Of a stretch of 64,000 bases of DNA, positions 53,680 to 61,992 are shown in pieces (position 1 is the stretch's first letter; each line of letters starts with the position of its first letter). The stretch lies in NCBI GenBank assembly GCA_002746115.1, contig NVXL01000001.1, forward strand, positions 7,957 to 71,956, given 5' to 3'. A program made the translations under genes and the position numbers. The notes beneath the pieces were generated by a model, which searched no databases, was not told where the DNA came from, and worked only from the letters and a program-made list of their open reading frames with translations. The DNA comes from Alteromonadaceae bacterium (GTDB lineage Bacteria > Pseudomonadota > Gammaproteobacteria > Pseudomonadales > Cellvibrionaceae).

Positions 53680-54591
53680 ATGAGTACAGAATACAAGATG
53701 ACCCACTTGAAGCAACTAGAAGCTGAGAGTATCCATATCATCCGAGAAGTTGCTGCAGAGTTTGATAACCCTGTAATGTTATATTCCGTAGGTAAAGATT
53801 CCGCAGTGATGTTGCATTTGGCGCTCAAAGCATTTGCTCCTGGTAAGCTGCCTTTCCCTTTGATGCACGTAGACACGACTTGGAAATTTAAGGAAATGAT
53901 CTCCTTTCGTGAAAAGATGGCCAAAAAGTACGGCTTTGATCTGATTGTGCATAAAAACCAAGAAGGCATTGATGCTGGCGTTGGGCCGTTTACTCATGGT
54001 AGTGCAAAGCATACCGATATTATGAAAACGGCTGGCCTCAAGCAGGCACTTAATAAATACGGCTTTGACGCAGCCTTTGGTGGTGCGCGACGTGATGAAG
54101 AGAAGTCACGAGCGAAAGAGCGAGTTTATTCTTTTCGAGATGAAAATCACCGTTGGGATCCTAAAAATCAGCGTCCAGAGTTGTGGAATATCTATAACGG
54201 GATGGTAAATAAGGGGGAGAGCATTCGTGTCTTCCCATTATCCAATTGGACAGAGTTGGACATTTGGCAATACATTCACCTTGAAGGCATTCCAATCGTT
54301 CCCTTATACTTTGCCGCAAAACGTCCAGTTGTAAATAAAGATGGCGTACTGATTATGGTAGACGATGACCGTATGCCTATTGGCGAAGATGAAGTGGTTG
54401 AAGAGAAAATGGTGCGGTTCCGTACCTTAGGTTGTTATCCGCTAACCGGGGCAGTAGAGTCGGAAGCAACAACGCTTCCTGAAATCATTCAAGAAATGTT
54501 ATTAACGACAACTTCTGAGCGTCAGGGGCGAGTGATCGACAATGATAGCTCAGGCTCAATGGAAAAGAAAAAACAAGAAGGTTATTTTTAA
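53680..54591 (+). CDS. cysD: sulfate adenylyltransferase subunit 2
   Basis: CysD with CysN makes APS from sulfate and ATP. The 303-aa protein has the PP-loop [10 protein letters not shown] near residue 30, [22 protein letters not shown] near 145 and [21 protein letters not shown] near 245, all conserved in CysD. It begins 187 bp after the AroA stop and is probably independently expressed. cysN follows after 169 bp. Confidence 0.96.
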   Translation: MSTEYKMTHLKQLEAESIHIIREVAAEFDNPVMLYSVGKDSAVMLHLALKAFAPGKLPFPLMHVDTTWKFKEMISFREKMAKKYGFDLIVHKNQEGIDAGVGPFTHGSAKHTDIMKTAGLKQALNKYGFDAAFGGARRDEEKSRAKERVYSFRDENHRWDPKNQRPELWNIYNGMVNKGESIRVFPLSNWTELDIWQYIHLEGIPIVPLYFAAKRPVVNKDGVLIMVDDDRMPIGEDEVVEEKMVRFRTLGCYPLTGAVESEATTLPEIIQEMLLTTTSERQGRVIDNDSSGSMEKKKQEGYF

Positions 54592-54760
54592 TCGCGAAAT
54601 TAAACGAGAAGCTAAGCGCAAAACATAGATCTTTTTCGTCGTATGGTCGATGTAGTAGCAATAAGTAGTAGTAATAAACAGTATTGCTCACCATACGAGA
54701 TTAAGCACAGCGTAATTGCAGTCAAGATGTTAAAGAATTGCTAAGGGTATTGAGGAAACA

Positions 54761-56191
54761 ATGAGTCACCAATCCGAACTGATAGAAACAGATATTGACG
54801 CCTACTTGGCTCAGCATGAACAAAAAGAATTACTGCGCTTGTTAACGTGTGGCAGTGTTGATGACGGTAAATCCACCTTAATTGGGCGTTTACTGCATGA
54901 CTCAAAAATGATTTATGAAGATCAGCTACAAGCGGTACAATCGGACACCGCTAAACACGGTACAACCGGTGAGAAAATCGATTTGGCGCTCTTAGTGGAC
55001 GGCTTGCAGGCTGAGCGGGAGCAGGGGATTACTATTGATGTCGCTTACCGTTACTTTTCGACTGCCAAGCGTAAATTTATTATTGCTGATACCCCCGGGC
55101 ACGAGCAGTACACGCGTAATATGGCCACTGGCGCATCCACGTGTGACCTTGCGGTCATCTTAATTGATGCGCGTTATGGTGTTCAGACTCAGACTCGGCG
55201 TCATTCTTATATTGCATCTTTGCTGGGTATTAAGCGCATTGTAGTAGCTATTAATAAGATGGATCTTGTCGATTTTGACGAAAAAGTCTTCAACCAAATC
55301 CAGCAGGACTATATGGGCTTGGCCGAAGTTCTGGGGCAAAAAGCCTCAGCACAAAGTAGTTTGTATTTTGTCCCTATGTCCGCACTTAATGGCGACAATG
55401 TTGTTGACCATAGCGATAAAACTCCGTGGTACGCGGGGCAGACCTTGATGGAAATTTTTGAAACGGTGCCAATTGCTGCTGATAAGAATGTCGATGATTT
55501 TCGTTTCCCTGTGCAGTATGTGAACCGGCCGAATCTTGATTTTCGTGGTTTCTGCGGTACAGTCGCTTCCGGCTGTGTCAATGTCGGCGACAGTATTAAG
55601 GTTTTACCTTCAGGTAAAGTCAGTACCGTGAAAGCGATTGTTACCGCTGATGGTGATCTTGAGAAAGCTTTTGTAGGGCAGGCTGTAACGCTGACTATGA
55701 ATGATGAGATAGATATCAGTCGTGGTGATGTGCTCGTGCACGAGCAGGATGAAATAAGTGTCTCCAATCAGCTGCGTGCTCATCTAGTCTGGATGGCAGA
55801 AGCGCCTATGCGGGCGGGGAAGGATTACTGGTTTAAATTTGCCAGCAAGCGTACCACAGGTAGAGTCTCTGAGATTGTATATCGTATTGACGTCAATACC
55901 TTCGCAGAGTCAAAGGTTGACGCGGTTGAGTTGAATGATATTGCGGTAGTTGAGGTGCAGCTTGAAGAGGGGGTAACCCTCGATCCATATCTAAAAAATC
56001 GTGCTACCGGTGCATTTATTGTTGTTGACCGCATTAGTAACATCACTGTTGGTGCCGGTATGGTTGTAAGTGCAAAAGACGGGAAAGTTGCAGAGAAAAG
56101 CGAATTTTCTGACTTTGAGCTTGAATTAAATGCTTTAGTTCGGAGGCACTTCCCTCATTGGGATTCTCGTGATCTAAGCAAATTACTCTAA
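54761..56191 (+). CDS. cysN: sulfate adenylyltransferase subunit 1 (GTPase)
   Basis: CysN is a GTPase that drives APS formation by CysD. The 476-aa protein has G1 [15 protein letters not shown] near residue 35, G3 [18 protein letters not shown]4 INKMDLVDF, and two EF-Tu-like beta-barrel domains. The length corresponds to CysN alone: unlike Pseudomonas CysNC, no CysC kinase domain is attached, so APS kinase must be encoded elsewhere or be absent. AGGAAAC precedes the ATG. Confidence 0.96.
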   Translation: MSHQSELIETDIDAYLAQHEQKELLRLLTCGSVDDGKSTLIGRLLHDSKMIYEDQLQAVQSDTAKHGTTGEKIDLALLVDGLQAEREQGITIDVAYRYFSTAKRKFIIADTPGHEQYTRNMATGASTCDLAVILIDARYGVQTQTRRHSYIASLLGIKRIVVAINKMDLVDFDEKVFNQIQQDYMGLAEVLGQKASAQSSLYFVPMSALNGDNVVDHSDKTPWYAGQTLMEIFETVPIAADKNVDDFRFPVQYVNRPNLDFRGFCGTVASGCVNVGDSIKVLPSGKVSTVKAIVTADGDLEKAFVGQAVTLTMNDEIDISRGDVLVHEQDEISVSNQLRAHLVWMAEAPMRAGKDYWFKFASKRTTGRVSEIVYRIDVNTFAESKVDAVELNDIAVVEVQLEEGVTLDPYLKNRATGAFIVVDRISNITVGAGMVVSAKDGKVAEKSEFSDFELELNALVRRHFPHWDSRDLSKLL

Positions 56192-56202
56192 GCGGGTAAA
56201 CT

Positions 56203-56772
56203 ATGAAGACATTATTTCTGAAAATATCGACGCTTGTCGCACTGTCATTTTTGACTTTCTCTGCCTTGGCCACTGAGGACAAAGGGTTTTATTTCGGGGC
56301 TGGGTTAGAGATTGTGAATGTGGGAGCCGAAGACTTTTTCAGTAATGATGTCAATTTTCCCGTTGGGCAAATCAGTGTAGGTTACAAACACCACAGCTTT
56401 TTAGGCCTAGAACTGCGCGCTGGCGGGGGATTGTCTGAAGAGGTGGTAGCCTTTGATCAAAACACCGACTCTGGTCGCCCTGTCTCGGCGGATGCTAGCA
56501 TTACTAGCTTTTACTCTATTTATTATCGCGCTGAGTTGGCGAATGAAATTGCAAAGTTGTATTTACTTGTTGGCCAGACTTCTGTGGAGACCGAAACTAA
56601 TTTTGATGGGGATTTGATTTTTAGTCGTTCTGAATCTGGCTTGTCCTACGGATTGGGTTTTGGCTTATGGATTAACGAGGATGTGAATCTTAACTTTGAG
56701 TACAAAGTGTTTGTTGATTACGGAGATGGTGTTTTCAACAGTGTGGGGCTCAACGCTGATTATCGTTTCTAG
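56203..56772 (+). CDS. outer-membrane beta-barrel family protein
   Basis: The 189-aa protein has a signal peptide (cleavage near ALATEDKG, about residue 24) and alternating hydrophobic strands ending in an aromatic residue (LNADYRF), as in eight-stranded outer-membrane barrels. The segment GFYFGAGLEIVNV and the closing NLNFEYKVFVDYG resemble the OMP beta-barrel (OmpA/OmpX-like) domain. Function unknown. It starts 11 bases after the cysN stop, on the same strand, so it may be part of that transcript; a sulfur-related role is speculation. Confidence 0.75.
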   Translation: MKTLFLKISTLVALSFLTFSALATEDKGFYFGAGLEIVNVGAEDFFSNDVNFPVGQISVGYKHHSFLGLELRAGGGLSEEVVAFDQNTDSGRPVSADASITSFYSIYYRAELANEIAKLYLLVGQTSVETETNFDGDLIFSRSESGLSYGLGFGLWINEDVNLNFEYKVFVDYGDGVFNSVGLNADYRF

Positions 56773-56810
56773 TGTTTAGGGGCGCCTATCTGGTGGCCCT
56801 GATTTGAAAT

Positions 56811-56846
56811 AGTGGTCAATGTCCCACAAAAGTAATGGTCAATATC
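56811..56846. repeat. imperfect 13-bp direct repeat
   Basis: AGTGGTCAATGTC at 56811-56823 recurs as AATGGTCAATATC at 56834-56846 (11 of 13 bases). The intervening CCCACAAAAGT and the repeat layout look a little like the multiple terminal repeats of IS21-family elements. No transposase is present, so this could be a relic or chance. Confidence 0.3.
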
Positions 56847-56931
56847 GGATATCTCGGTTATTCACTTGTGGTTACTATTTGTACTCCCCGCAAGGGAGCA
56901 TGCAAACACTATTAATTAAATAACTAAACGG

Positions 56932-57342
56932 ATGTCACTTATGAACTCACTTCAAATTTCAAGCAGAGCCTCTTCTTCTCGTATCTCTTCAAGCAACCCT
57001 TCATCAGCAAGCTTCTCTTCAGTTGATCGCCCTAGCACATTATTTCGCTTCGCTTCATTTGTTATCTTGCTCGTATTGTCGCTTAGTCCGGCGGCGTTTG
57101 CTGCTGAAGATGTAGATCTTGGTAGTGAGGAGTCGGTAGCGGTTGCGGCAGTGCTAAATATTAACGAAGCGAGTGTTGAGCAATTGGCGCTCGTCTTGAG
57201 CGGCGTTGGAGAGGTGAAGGCACAAGCGATTGTTGAATGGCGTAATACTCACGGCGAGTTCACAAGCATTGAGCAGCTGCTAGAGGTTAAAGGTGTTGGC
57301 GCCGCTACCCTCTCAAAAAACAGTCATAAAATCAGTATCTAA
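56932..57342 (+). CDS. ComEA-like helix-hairpin-helix protein
   Basis: The 136-aa protein has a long Ser-rich N terminus, a hydrophobic signal segment (FASFVILLVLSLSPAAFA, near residue 50) and a C-terminal pair of HhH motifs: NINEASVEQLALVLSGVGEVKAQAIVEWR and SIEQLLEVKGVGAATL. ComEA-type proteins bind DNA in the periplasm during natural transformation. Whether this one does is not shown, and no other com gene is near. Another ATG at 56941 is possible. A strong terminator follows. Confidence 0.85.
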   Translation: MSLMNSLQISSRASSSRISSSNPSSASFSSVDRPSTLFRFASFVILLVLSLSPAAFAAEDVDLGSEESVAVAAVLNINEASVEQLALVLSGVGEVKAQAIVEWRNTHGEFTSIEQLLEVKGVGAATLSKNSHKISI

Positions 57343-57369
57343 ACGCGCGAAGCGATACTTTTCCAACAG

Positions 57370-57401
57370 AAAAAAGCCCGAGCTACGTATCGGGCTTTTT
57401 T
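57370..57401. terminator. bidirectional-looking intrinsic terminator
   Basis: AAAAAAGCCCGA, loop GCTACGTA, TCGGGCTTTTTT form a 12-bp stem flanked by A and T tracts on both sides. It ends transcription of the ComEA-like gene, and the A run could act in reverse. It separates that unit from pyrF. Confidence 0.9.
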
Positions 57402-57480
57402 CTGTGTATCTGTTTATGTTACCTTGTCGTCAATTGCCATGAGTTGACATCTATCTGTTAAATATCCCCCCGGAATCCTT

Positions 57481-58203
57481 ATGCCTTCAGACGATACTAG
57501 TCTAATTATCGCACTTGATTATGATGACCGAAGCACCTGTATGGCGATGGTAAAACAGCTTTCGCCAAAGTCCTGTCGTCTCAAAGTCGGTAAAGAATTG
57601 TTTACGCTATTTGGCCCCTCAATAGTGGAGGATTTGCAGGCTTTAGGTTTCGATGTTTTTCTTGATTTAAAATTCCATGATATTCCAAATACTGTGGCTA
57701 AGGCCGTTGCTGCCGCAGCAAGTATGGGGGTTTGGATGGTGAATGTGCATGCTAGTGGGGGTCAGCGCATGCTGGAAGCCGCTAACAATGCTTTGCAAGC
57801 TTTTCAGCAGTCGCCATTATTGATTGCGGTAACCGTGTTAACCAGTATGGATCAGCAAGATTTGGCTGGAATTGGCATTGAGTGTGAGGCAAGAACACAG
57901 GTATTACGATTGGCTCAGATGACAAAACAGGCAGGGCTTGCAGGTGTTGTTTGTTCTGCATGGGAGGTCGCTGAGCTAAAGCAAGCTATGGGGGCGGAAT
58001 TTCAGTGCGTGACCCCGGGTATTCGCTTGGCGGCTAAGCTGAATGCCGCCAGCTCGCAAGATGATCAGCGGCGCATTATGACACCAGAACAGGCTAAGCG
58101 AGAGGGGAGTGACTTTCTTGTAGTTGGCCGCCCTGTTACGCAAGCGGCCGACCCTGGTGCAGTTGCAGAGTCTATTCATCTATCACTGCAATCCCTTTTG
58201 TAA
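57481..58203 (+). CDS. pyrF: orotidine 5'-phosphate decarboxylase
   Basis: PyrF makes UMP, the last step of pyrimidine synthesis. The 240-aa protein has the signature DLKFHDIPNTV near residue 65, with the catalytic Asp and Lys, the conserved TPGIR segment near 180 and VVGRPVTQA near 215. It has the length of bacterial monofunctional PyrF. It has its own promoter region after the terminator at 57401. cmk follows after 54 bp. Confidence 0.96.
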   Translation: MPSDDTSLIIALDYDDRSTCMAMVKQLSPKSCRLKVGKELFTLFGPSIVEDLQALGFDVFLDLKFHDIPNTVAKAVAAAASMGVWMVNVHASGGQRMLEAANNALQAFQQSPLLIAVTVLTSMDQQDLAGIGIECEARTQVLRLAQMTKQAGLAGVVCSAWEVAELKQAMGAEFQCVTPGIRLAAKLNAASSQDDQRRIMTPEQAKREGSDFLVVGRPVTQAADPGAVAESIHLSLQSLL

Positions 58204-58213
58204 TTTGTACCTT

Positions 58214-58247
58214 TAATAAACCGAAAGAAGTAATAAACCTAAAGAAG
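58214..58247 (+). repeat. 17-bp tandem duplication in the cmk leader
   Basis: TAATAAACCGAAAGAAG (58214-58230) is followed directly by TAATAAACCTAAAGAAG (58231-58247), one mismatch in 17. The second copy ends 10 bases before the cmk ATG, so each copy carries a purine-rich AAGAAG that could act as ribosome site. It looks like a recent slippage duplication. Confidence 0.8.
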
Positions 58248-58257
58248 TAACCTATAT

Positions 58258-58950
58258 ATGAACTTAGACGCTCATTCAGTACCGGTATTAACCATTGATG
58301 GTCCAAGTGGTGCAGGTAAAGGCACGATTTGCCGAATGGTGGCGCAGGCGACGGGTTTTAGTTTGCTTGATAGTGGCGCACTTTACCGCCTTACCGCATT
58401 GGCTTGTTTGAACGGTAACATTGATTTGATGAGTGAGGTCTTAGCGGCAGAACAAGCGGAGTGCTTGGATGTGGCTTTTAAGGTGGTAGGCGATGGTACG
58501 CAGGTGTTGCTGTCGGGTGAGGATGTCGGTTCGATAATTCGTGAAGAGAGGGTTGGGATGGCAGCGTCAAAGATTGCTGCCTACCCAAAATTGCGTGCAG
58601 CCTTGCTTGATCGTCAGCGTGCCTTTCGTGCTGAGCCAGGATTGGTTGCGGATGGTCGTGATATGGGTACCGTGGTTTTCCCCGATGCGACGAGCAAAAT
58701 ATTCTTAACGGCGAGTGCGGATGCGCGTGCTCACCGTCGTGTTAGTCAGTTGGTTTCGTTGGGGCAGGCGGCGGATTTCGAAAAGATCCTGGCGGATATT
58801 GTCGCCCGTGATAAGCAGGATACCTCTAGAGCTTCTGCTCCGTTAATTGCTGCGGATGACGCTTTAATTGTCGATTGCACCAGTTTGTCAATACAGCAGG
58901 TTTTTGATGCGGTAATGGAAACATTGCCAAGCTGCCAGCCTTGTCTATAG
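58258..58950 (+). CDS. cmk: cytidylate kinase
   Basis: Cmk phosphorylates CMP and dCMP. The 230-aa protein has the P-loop IDGPSGAGKGTI near residue 14, DSGALYRL, and the catalytic DGRDMGTVVFPDA near 135. Its position before rpsA (with a LapA-like gene between) matches the conserved cmk-rpsA pair of gammaproteobacteria. The protein is of normal length. Confidence 0.95.
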   Translation: MNLDAHSVPVLTIDGPSGAGKGTICRMVAQATGFSLLDSGALYRLTALACLNGNIDLMSEVLAAEQAECLDVAFKVVGDGTQVLLSGEDVGSIIREERVGMAASKIAAYPKLRAALLDRQRAFRAEPGLVADGRDMGTVVFPDATSKIFLTASADARAHRRVSQLVSLGQAADFEKILADIVARDKQDTSRASAPLIAADDALIVDCTSLSIQQVFDAVMETLPSCQPCL

Positions 58951-58968
58951 TGTTGGGTGCTGAATTGT

Positions 58969-59289
58969 ATGAATAAATTCCGTAAGTTGATGTTTTGGAG
59001 TAAGTGGCTCCTGTTTCTTGTTTGGTGCTTGTTGCTGATACTTGCGGGTTTTTGGTTCGCGTCTGAAAATAGTGCCGAAGTTGTGTTGAACTTGTTCGGT
59101 ATGCTTGGGGTCTCGCGACCGCTAGGTGTGGTGGTGGTGGTTTGTTTGCTTATTGGTTTTGTTTTGGGGCTGTTAACGCTACTCTTGCCTCTTGGCTTCA
59201 AATCCTTCTTTAGGGCAAAAAAAATTGCCAAAATGGAGTGTGAAATTCAGGCGCTTAAAGCTTCGCTGCAGGCTCGTGACCGAGGCTAA
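58969..59289 (+). CDS. LapA-like (DUF1049) membrane protein
   Basis: The 106-aa protein has two transmembrane helices (about 12-34 and 50-75) separated by a short loop WFASENSAEVVLNLFG, then a charged helix (AKKIAKMECEIQALKASLQ). This is the LapA/YciS pattern, which works with LapB to control LpxC and lipopolysaccharide levels in E. coli. No lapB gene is next to it here. The ATG at 58969 has no good ribosome site; a GTG at 58957 is possible. Confidence 0.8.
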   Translation: MNKFRKLMFWSKWLLFLVWCLLLILAGFWFASENSAEVVLNLFGMLGVSRPLGVVVVVCLLIGFVLGLLTLLLPLGFKSFFRAKKIAKMECEIQALKASLQARDRG

Positions 59290-59584
59290 AATTCAATACT
59301 CTTAGCTTGGGCGTTCCAGTATTACTCAGTTGTGCTTAGGTCATGCTTTTCTGCTTGCATAAGTTTCCATTTTTTGATATGGTCGCGAACCATTGTTAAT
59401 GGTCGGGTTTAATCTTTGATAAAGTCGGCCAAATTTTTCAGGTGATGTCGCACCAGTCAACGCTCATCTGAATTTTATGAACTGAACCGTGCACTGGTCC
59501 GTGCGGCTGACAGCTTCGATCACCCCTATCTAATATCACATCTATTATGGGTTCGAATCTGTTTTCATCTCTTTAGGTAACTCC
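59290..59584 (+). promoter_or_regulatory. rpsA leader region, 295 bp
   Basis: This gene-free stretch contains a perfect hairpin ACCATT-GTT-AATGGT (59389-59403). Nearer the gene there is a GCAC-TGGTCC-GTGC hairpin (59491-59504) with a possible long-range pair ACCAGT/ACTGGT (59452-59457 with 59493-59498). rpsA is autoregulated through its leader in enterobacteria. Whether these hairpins act the same way is unknown. Confidence 0.45.
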
Positions 59585-61264
59585 ATGAGCGAAAGTTTCG
59601 CAGAACTCTTTGAAGAAAGTTTAAAAACCGTTGATATGGTACCAGGCACAATTGTCACTGGTGTTGTAATCGATATTGATTCCGACTGGGTGACTGTTCA
59701 CGCCGGTCTGAAATCTGAAGGTGTCATCCCAGCTGTTCAGTTTTTGAATGATAATGGTGAGCTCACTCTCAGCATTGGTGATGAGGTTCAGGTTGCATTG
59801 GAAACTGTCGAAGATGGTTTCGGTGAAACGCGTCTGTCACGCGAAAAAGCCAAGCGCTCAGAGTCTTGGAAAGTGCTTGAAGCAGCTCATCAGGCTGAAG
59901 AAGTTATTACGGGTGTTATTAACGGTAAGGTCAAAGGTGGTTTCACTGTTGATGTGGCTGGTATCCGTGCCTTCCTACCTGGTTCCTTGGTGGATGTTCG
60001 TCCTGTACGCGAGACGAATCACCTAGAAGGTAAAGAGCTCGAATTTAAAGTTATCAAGCTTGATCAGAAGCGCAACAACGTTGTTGTTTCTCGTCGTGCT
60101 GTTATGGAGCAAGCGAACTCAAAAGAGCGCGAAGAATTGTTGGCCAACCTGCAAGAAGGCATGGCTGTTAAGGGTATCGTTAAAAACCTTACTGACTACG
60201 GTTCATTTGTTGATCTTGGTGGTGTTGACGGCTTGTTGCACATTACTGATATGGCTTGGAAGCGTATTAAGCATCCGAGTGAGGTTGTTGCTGTTGGTGA
60301 TGAGATTGAAGTTAAAGTACTTAAGTTCGATCGCGAGCGTAACCGCGTATCTCTTGGCTTGAAGCAATTGGGTGAAGATCCTTGGGCTGCTATCACTAGC
60401 CGCTACCCAGAAGGCGCTAAAGTTAAAGCGAAAGTTACTAACCTTACTGATTACGGTTGTTTTGCTGAGATTCAAGAAGGCGTTGAAGGTTTGGTTCACG
60501 TTTCAGAAATGGATTGGACTAACAAAAATATCCACCCATCTAAGGTTGTTAACTTAGGTGATGAAGTTGAAGTGATGATTCTTGATATTGATGAAGAGCG
60601 TCGTCGTATTTCTTTGGGCATCAAGCAGTGTCAAGAAAACCCATGGGATGCCTTCTCTGGTCGTTATGAGAAAAGCGATAAAATCAGTGGTAAGATCAAG
60701 TCAATCACTGATTTTGGTATCTTCATCGGTCTTGAAGGCGGAATTGACGGCCTTGTTCACTTGTCTGATATTTCTTGGAATGAGCCGGGTGAAGAAGCCG
60801 TTCGTAAGTTCAAAAAGGGCGATGAGCTTGAGACCGTTGTCTTAGCTATCGATCCAGAGCGCGAGCGTATTTCTTTGGGTATCAAGCAGCTGGATGAAGA
60901 TCCGTTCTCCTCTTACGTTGCTGAAAACGACAAAGGTACCATCGTTAAGGGTATCGTTAAGTCTGTTGATGCCAAAGAAGCTATCATTACTTTAGCTGAT
61001 GACGTTGAAGCAACTTTGAAAGCTTCTGAGATTAGTCGCGATAAGATTGAAGATGCGCGTAACGTTCTTAAAGAGGGTGAGGAGGTTGAAGCTAAAATCA
61101 CCAATGTTGATCGTAAGAATCGCACTATGATGTTAAGTGTTAAAGCGAAAGACGTTGCTGATGAGAAAGAGGCTGTTAAAGATCATAGCACTAAGCAGGC
61201 TAGTGCGCCTGCGACTATTGGTGATCTTATTAAGGCTCAAATCAAAAGTCAGGACGGTAAGTAA
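59585..61264 (+). CDS. rpsA: 30S ribosomal protein S1
   Basis: S1 binds mRNA and helps translation start. The 559-aa protein has six S1 beta-barrel domains. Repeats 3-5 show the typical [24 protein letters not shown] pattern near residues 197, 284 and 371, and the first two domains bind the ribosome. Length equals that of E. coli S1 (557). It is followed by a strong terminator, so ihfB has its own promoter. Confidence 0.97.
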   Translation: MSESFAELFEESLKTVDMVPGTIVTGVVIDIDSDWVTVHAGLKSEGVIPAVQFLNDNGELTLSIGDEVQVALETVEDGFGETRLSREKAKRSESWKVLEAAHQAEEVITGVINGKVKGGFTVDVAGIRAFLPGSLVDVRPVRETNHLEGKELEFKVIKLDQKRNNVVVSRRAVMEQANSKEREELLANLQEGMAVKGIVKNLTDYGSFVDLGGVDGLLHITDMAWKRIKHPSEVVAVGDEIEVKVLKFDRERNRVSLGLKQLGEDPWAAITSRYPEGAKVKAKVTNLTDYGCFAEIQEGVEGLVHVSEMDWTNKNIHPSKVVNLGDEVEVMILDIDEERRRISLGIKQCQENPWDAFSGRYEKSDKISGKIKSITDFGIFIGLEGGIDGLVHLSDISWNEPGEEAVRKFKKGDELETVVLAIDPERERISLGIKQLDEDPFSSYVAENDKGTIVKGIVKSVDAKEAIITLADDVEATLKASEISRDKIEDARNVLKEGEEVEAKITNVDRKNRTMMLSVKAKDVADEKEAVKDHSTKQASAPATIGDLIKAQIKSQDGK

Positions 61265-61289
61265 GTCGATACTGATTGTTTTGGTTTGT

Positions 61290-61318
61290 AAAAGGCGACC
61301 CTCGGGTCGCCTTTTTTT
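61290..61318 (+). terminator. intrinsic terminator after rpsA
   Basis: AAAAGGCGACC, a short loop CTC and GGGTCGCCTTTTTTT form a GC-rich stem of about 10 bp with a T tract. It starts 26 bases after the rpsA stop. Confidence 0.93.
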
Positions 61319-61396
61319 GTGGGTGGGTTATGGTTTTGGTTTATTTGTGGTTTTGGTTGGCCGATAAGGCTTTTCATGCTAATAAAATTGTTGCAT

Positions 61397-61450
61397 AACA
61401 AACTCTTATCGCAATAAGATGATGTTTGTTAAGCATTATTGGGATAAGAG
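61397..61450. repeat. overlapping inverted repeats before ihfB
   Basis: AACAAAC (61397-61403) pairs with GTTTGTT (61424-61430), and CTCTTATC (61403-61410) pairs with GATAAGAG (61443-61450). The two pairs interlock, so they could form only one at a time or a pseudoknot-like structure. ihfB starts 75 bp downstream. IHF autoregulates its own genes in E. coli, but I see no clear IHF consensus site here. Confidence 0.4.
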
Positions 61451-61524
61451 TATGATTACTAACAGTTTTTATACTATCATCACTGTTGATATGTCACCCA
61501 TCGATTCTGTGTGAGTAGGGCTTT

Positions 61525-61809
61525 ATGACAAAATCTGAGCTAATTGAATGTATTACAGAGAAACAAGATCAGCTATCGGCCAAAGATGTAGAGCTTGCTG
61601 TCAAGCTTATGTTGGAATATATGTCGCAATGCCTTGCGTCTGGCGAGCGGATAGAGATTCGAGGTTTTGGTAGCTTCTCTCTCCATTATCGCGCTTCTCG
61701 TACGGGCCGGAACCCTAAGACGGGAGAGTCCGTTGAGTTGGAGGGGAAGTATGTCCCCCACTTTAAACCGGGTAAGGAAATGCGAGATCGGGTGAACGAA
61801 GGCTTGTAA
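61525..61809 (+). CDS. ihfB: integration host factor subunit beta
   Basis: IhfB with IhfA bends DNA at specific sites. The 94-aa protein has [20 protein letters not shown] and the arm region [23 protein letters not shown], then [14 protein letters not shown], which are diagnostic of IhfB rather than HU. Its ATG is preceded by TAGGGC. An unusually long hairpin terminator follows the stop. Confidence 0.96.
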   Translation: MTKSELIECITEKQDQLSAKDVELAVKLMLEYMSQCLASGERIEIRGFGSFSLHYRASRTGRNPKTGESVELEGKYVPHFKPGKEMRDRVNEGL

Positions 61810-61865
61810 GGCAAATAACCAGAAAAGTCCCCATTATTCCTTTTTATTCTTTGCTTTTTCCCATG

Positions 61866-61906
61866 AACAAGTGAAATAAAGCTTTCGTCTTTATTTCACT
61901 TGTTTT
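61866..61906 (+). terminator. intrinsic terminator after ihfB
   Basis: A 16-bp AT-rich stem (ACAAGTGAAATAAAG-type left arm, 61866-61881; right arm 61889-61904) with a seven-base loop CTTTCGT ends in TTTT. It separates ihfB from the mannose-nucleotide gene and indicates that manC has its own promoter. Confidence 0.88.
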
Positions 61907-61992
61907 ACAAATTTATACAACAATTCTATTTTTCTATCCGCTATAATCTTGCGCAGAAATTAGCATCCGTCCGCATTATACTGGATATTCAA

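Noticed and set aside
56191-56203. CysNC fusion or an APS kinase domain downstream
   Set aside because: CysN ends at 476 aa and the next gene encodes an outer-membrane barrel protein, so there is no CysC domain.
61900-61992. Upstream start for manC
   Set aside because: The 31 extra codons cover the end of the ihfB terminator and are hydrophobic, AT-driven sequence unlike the family N terminus.
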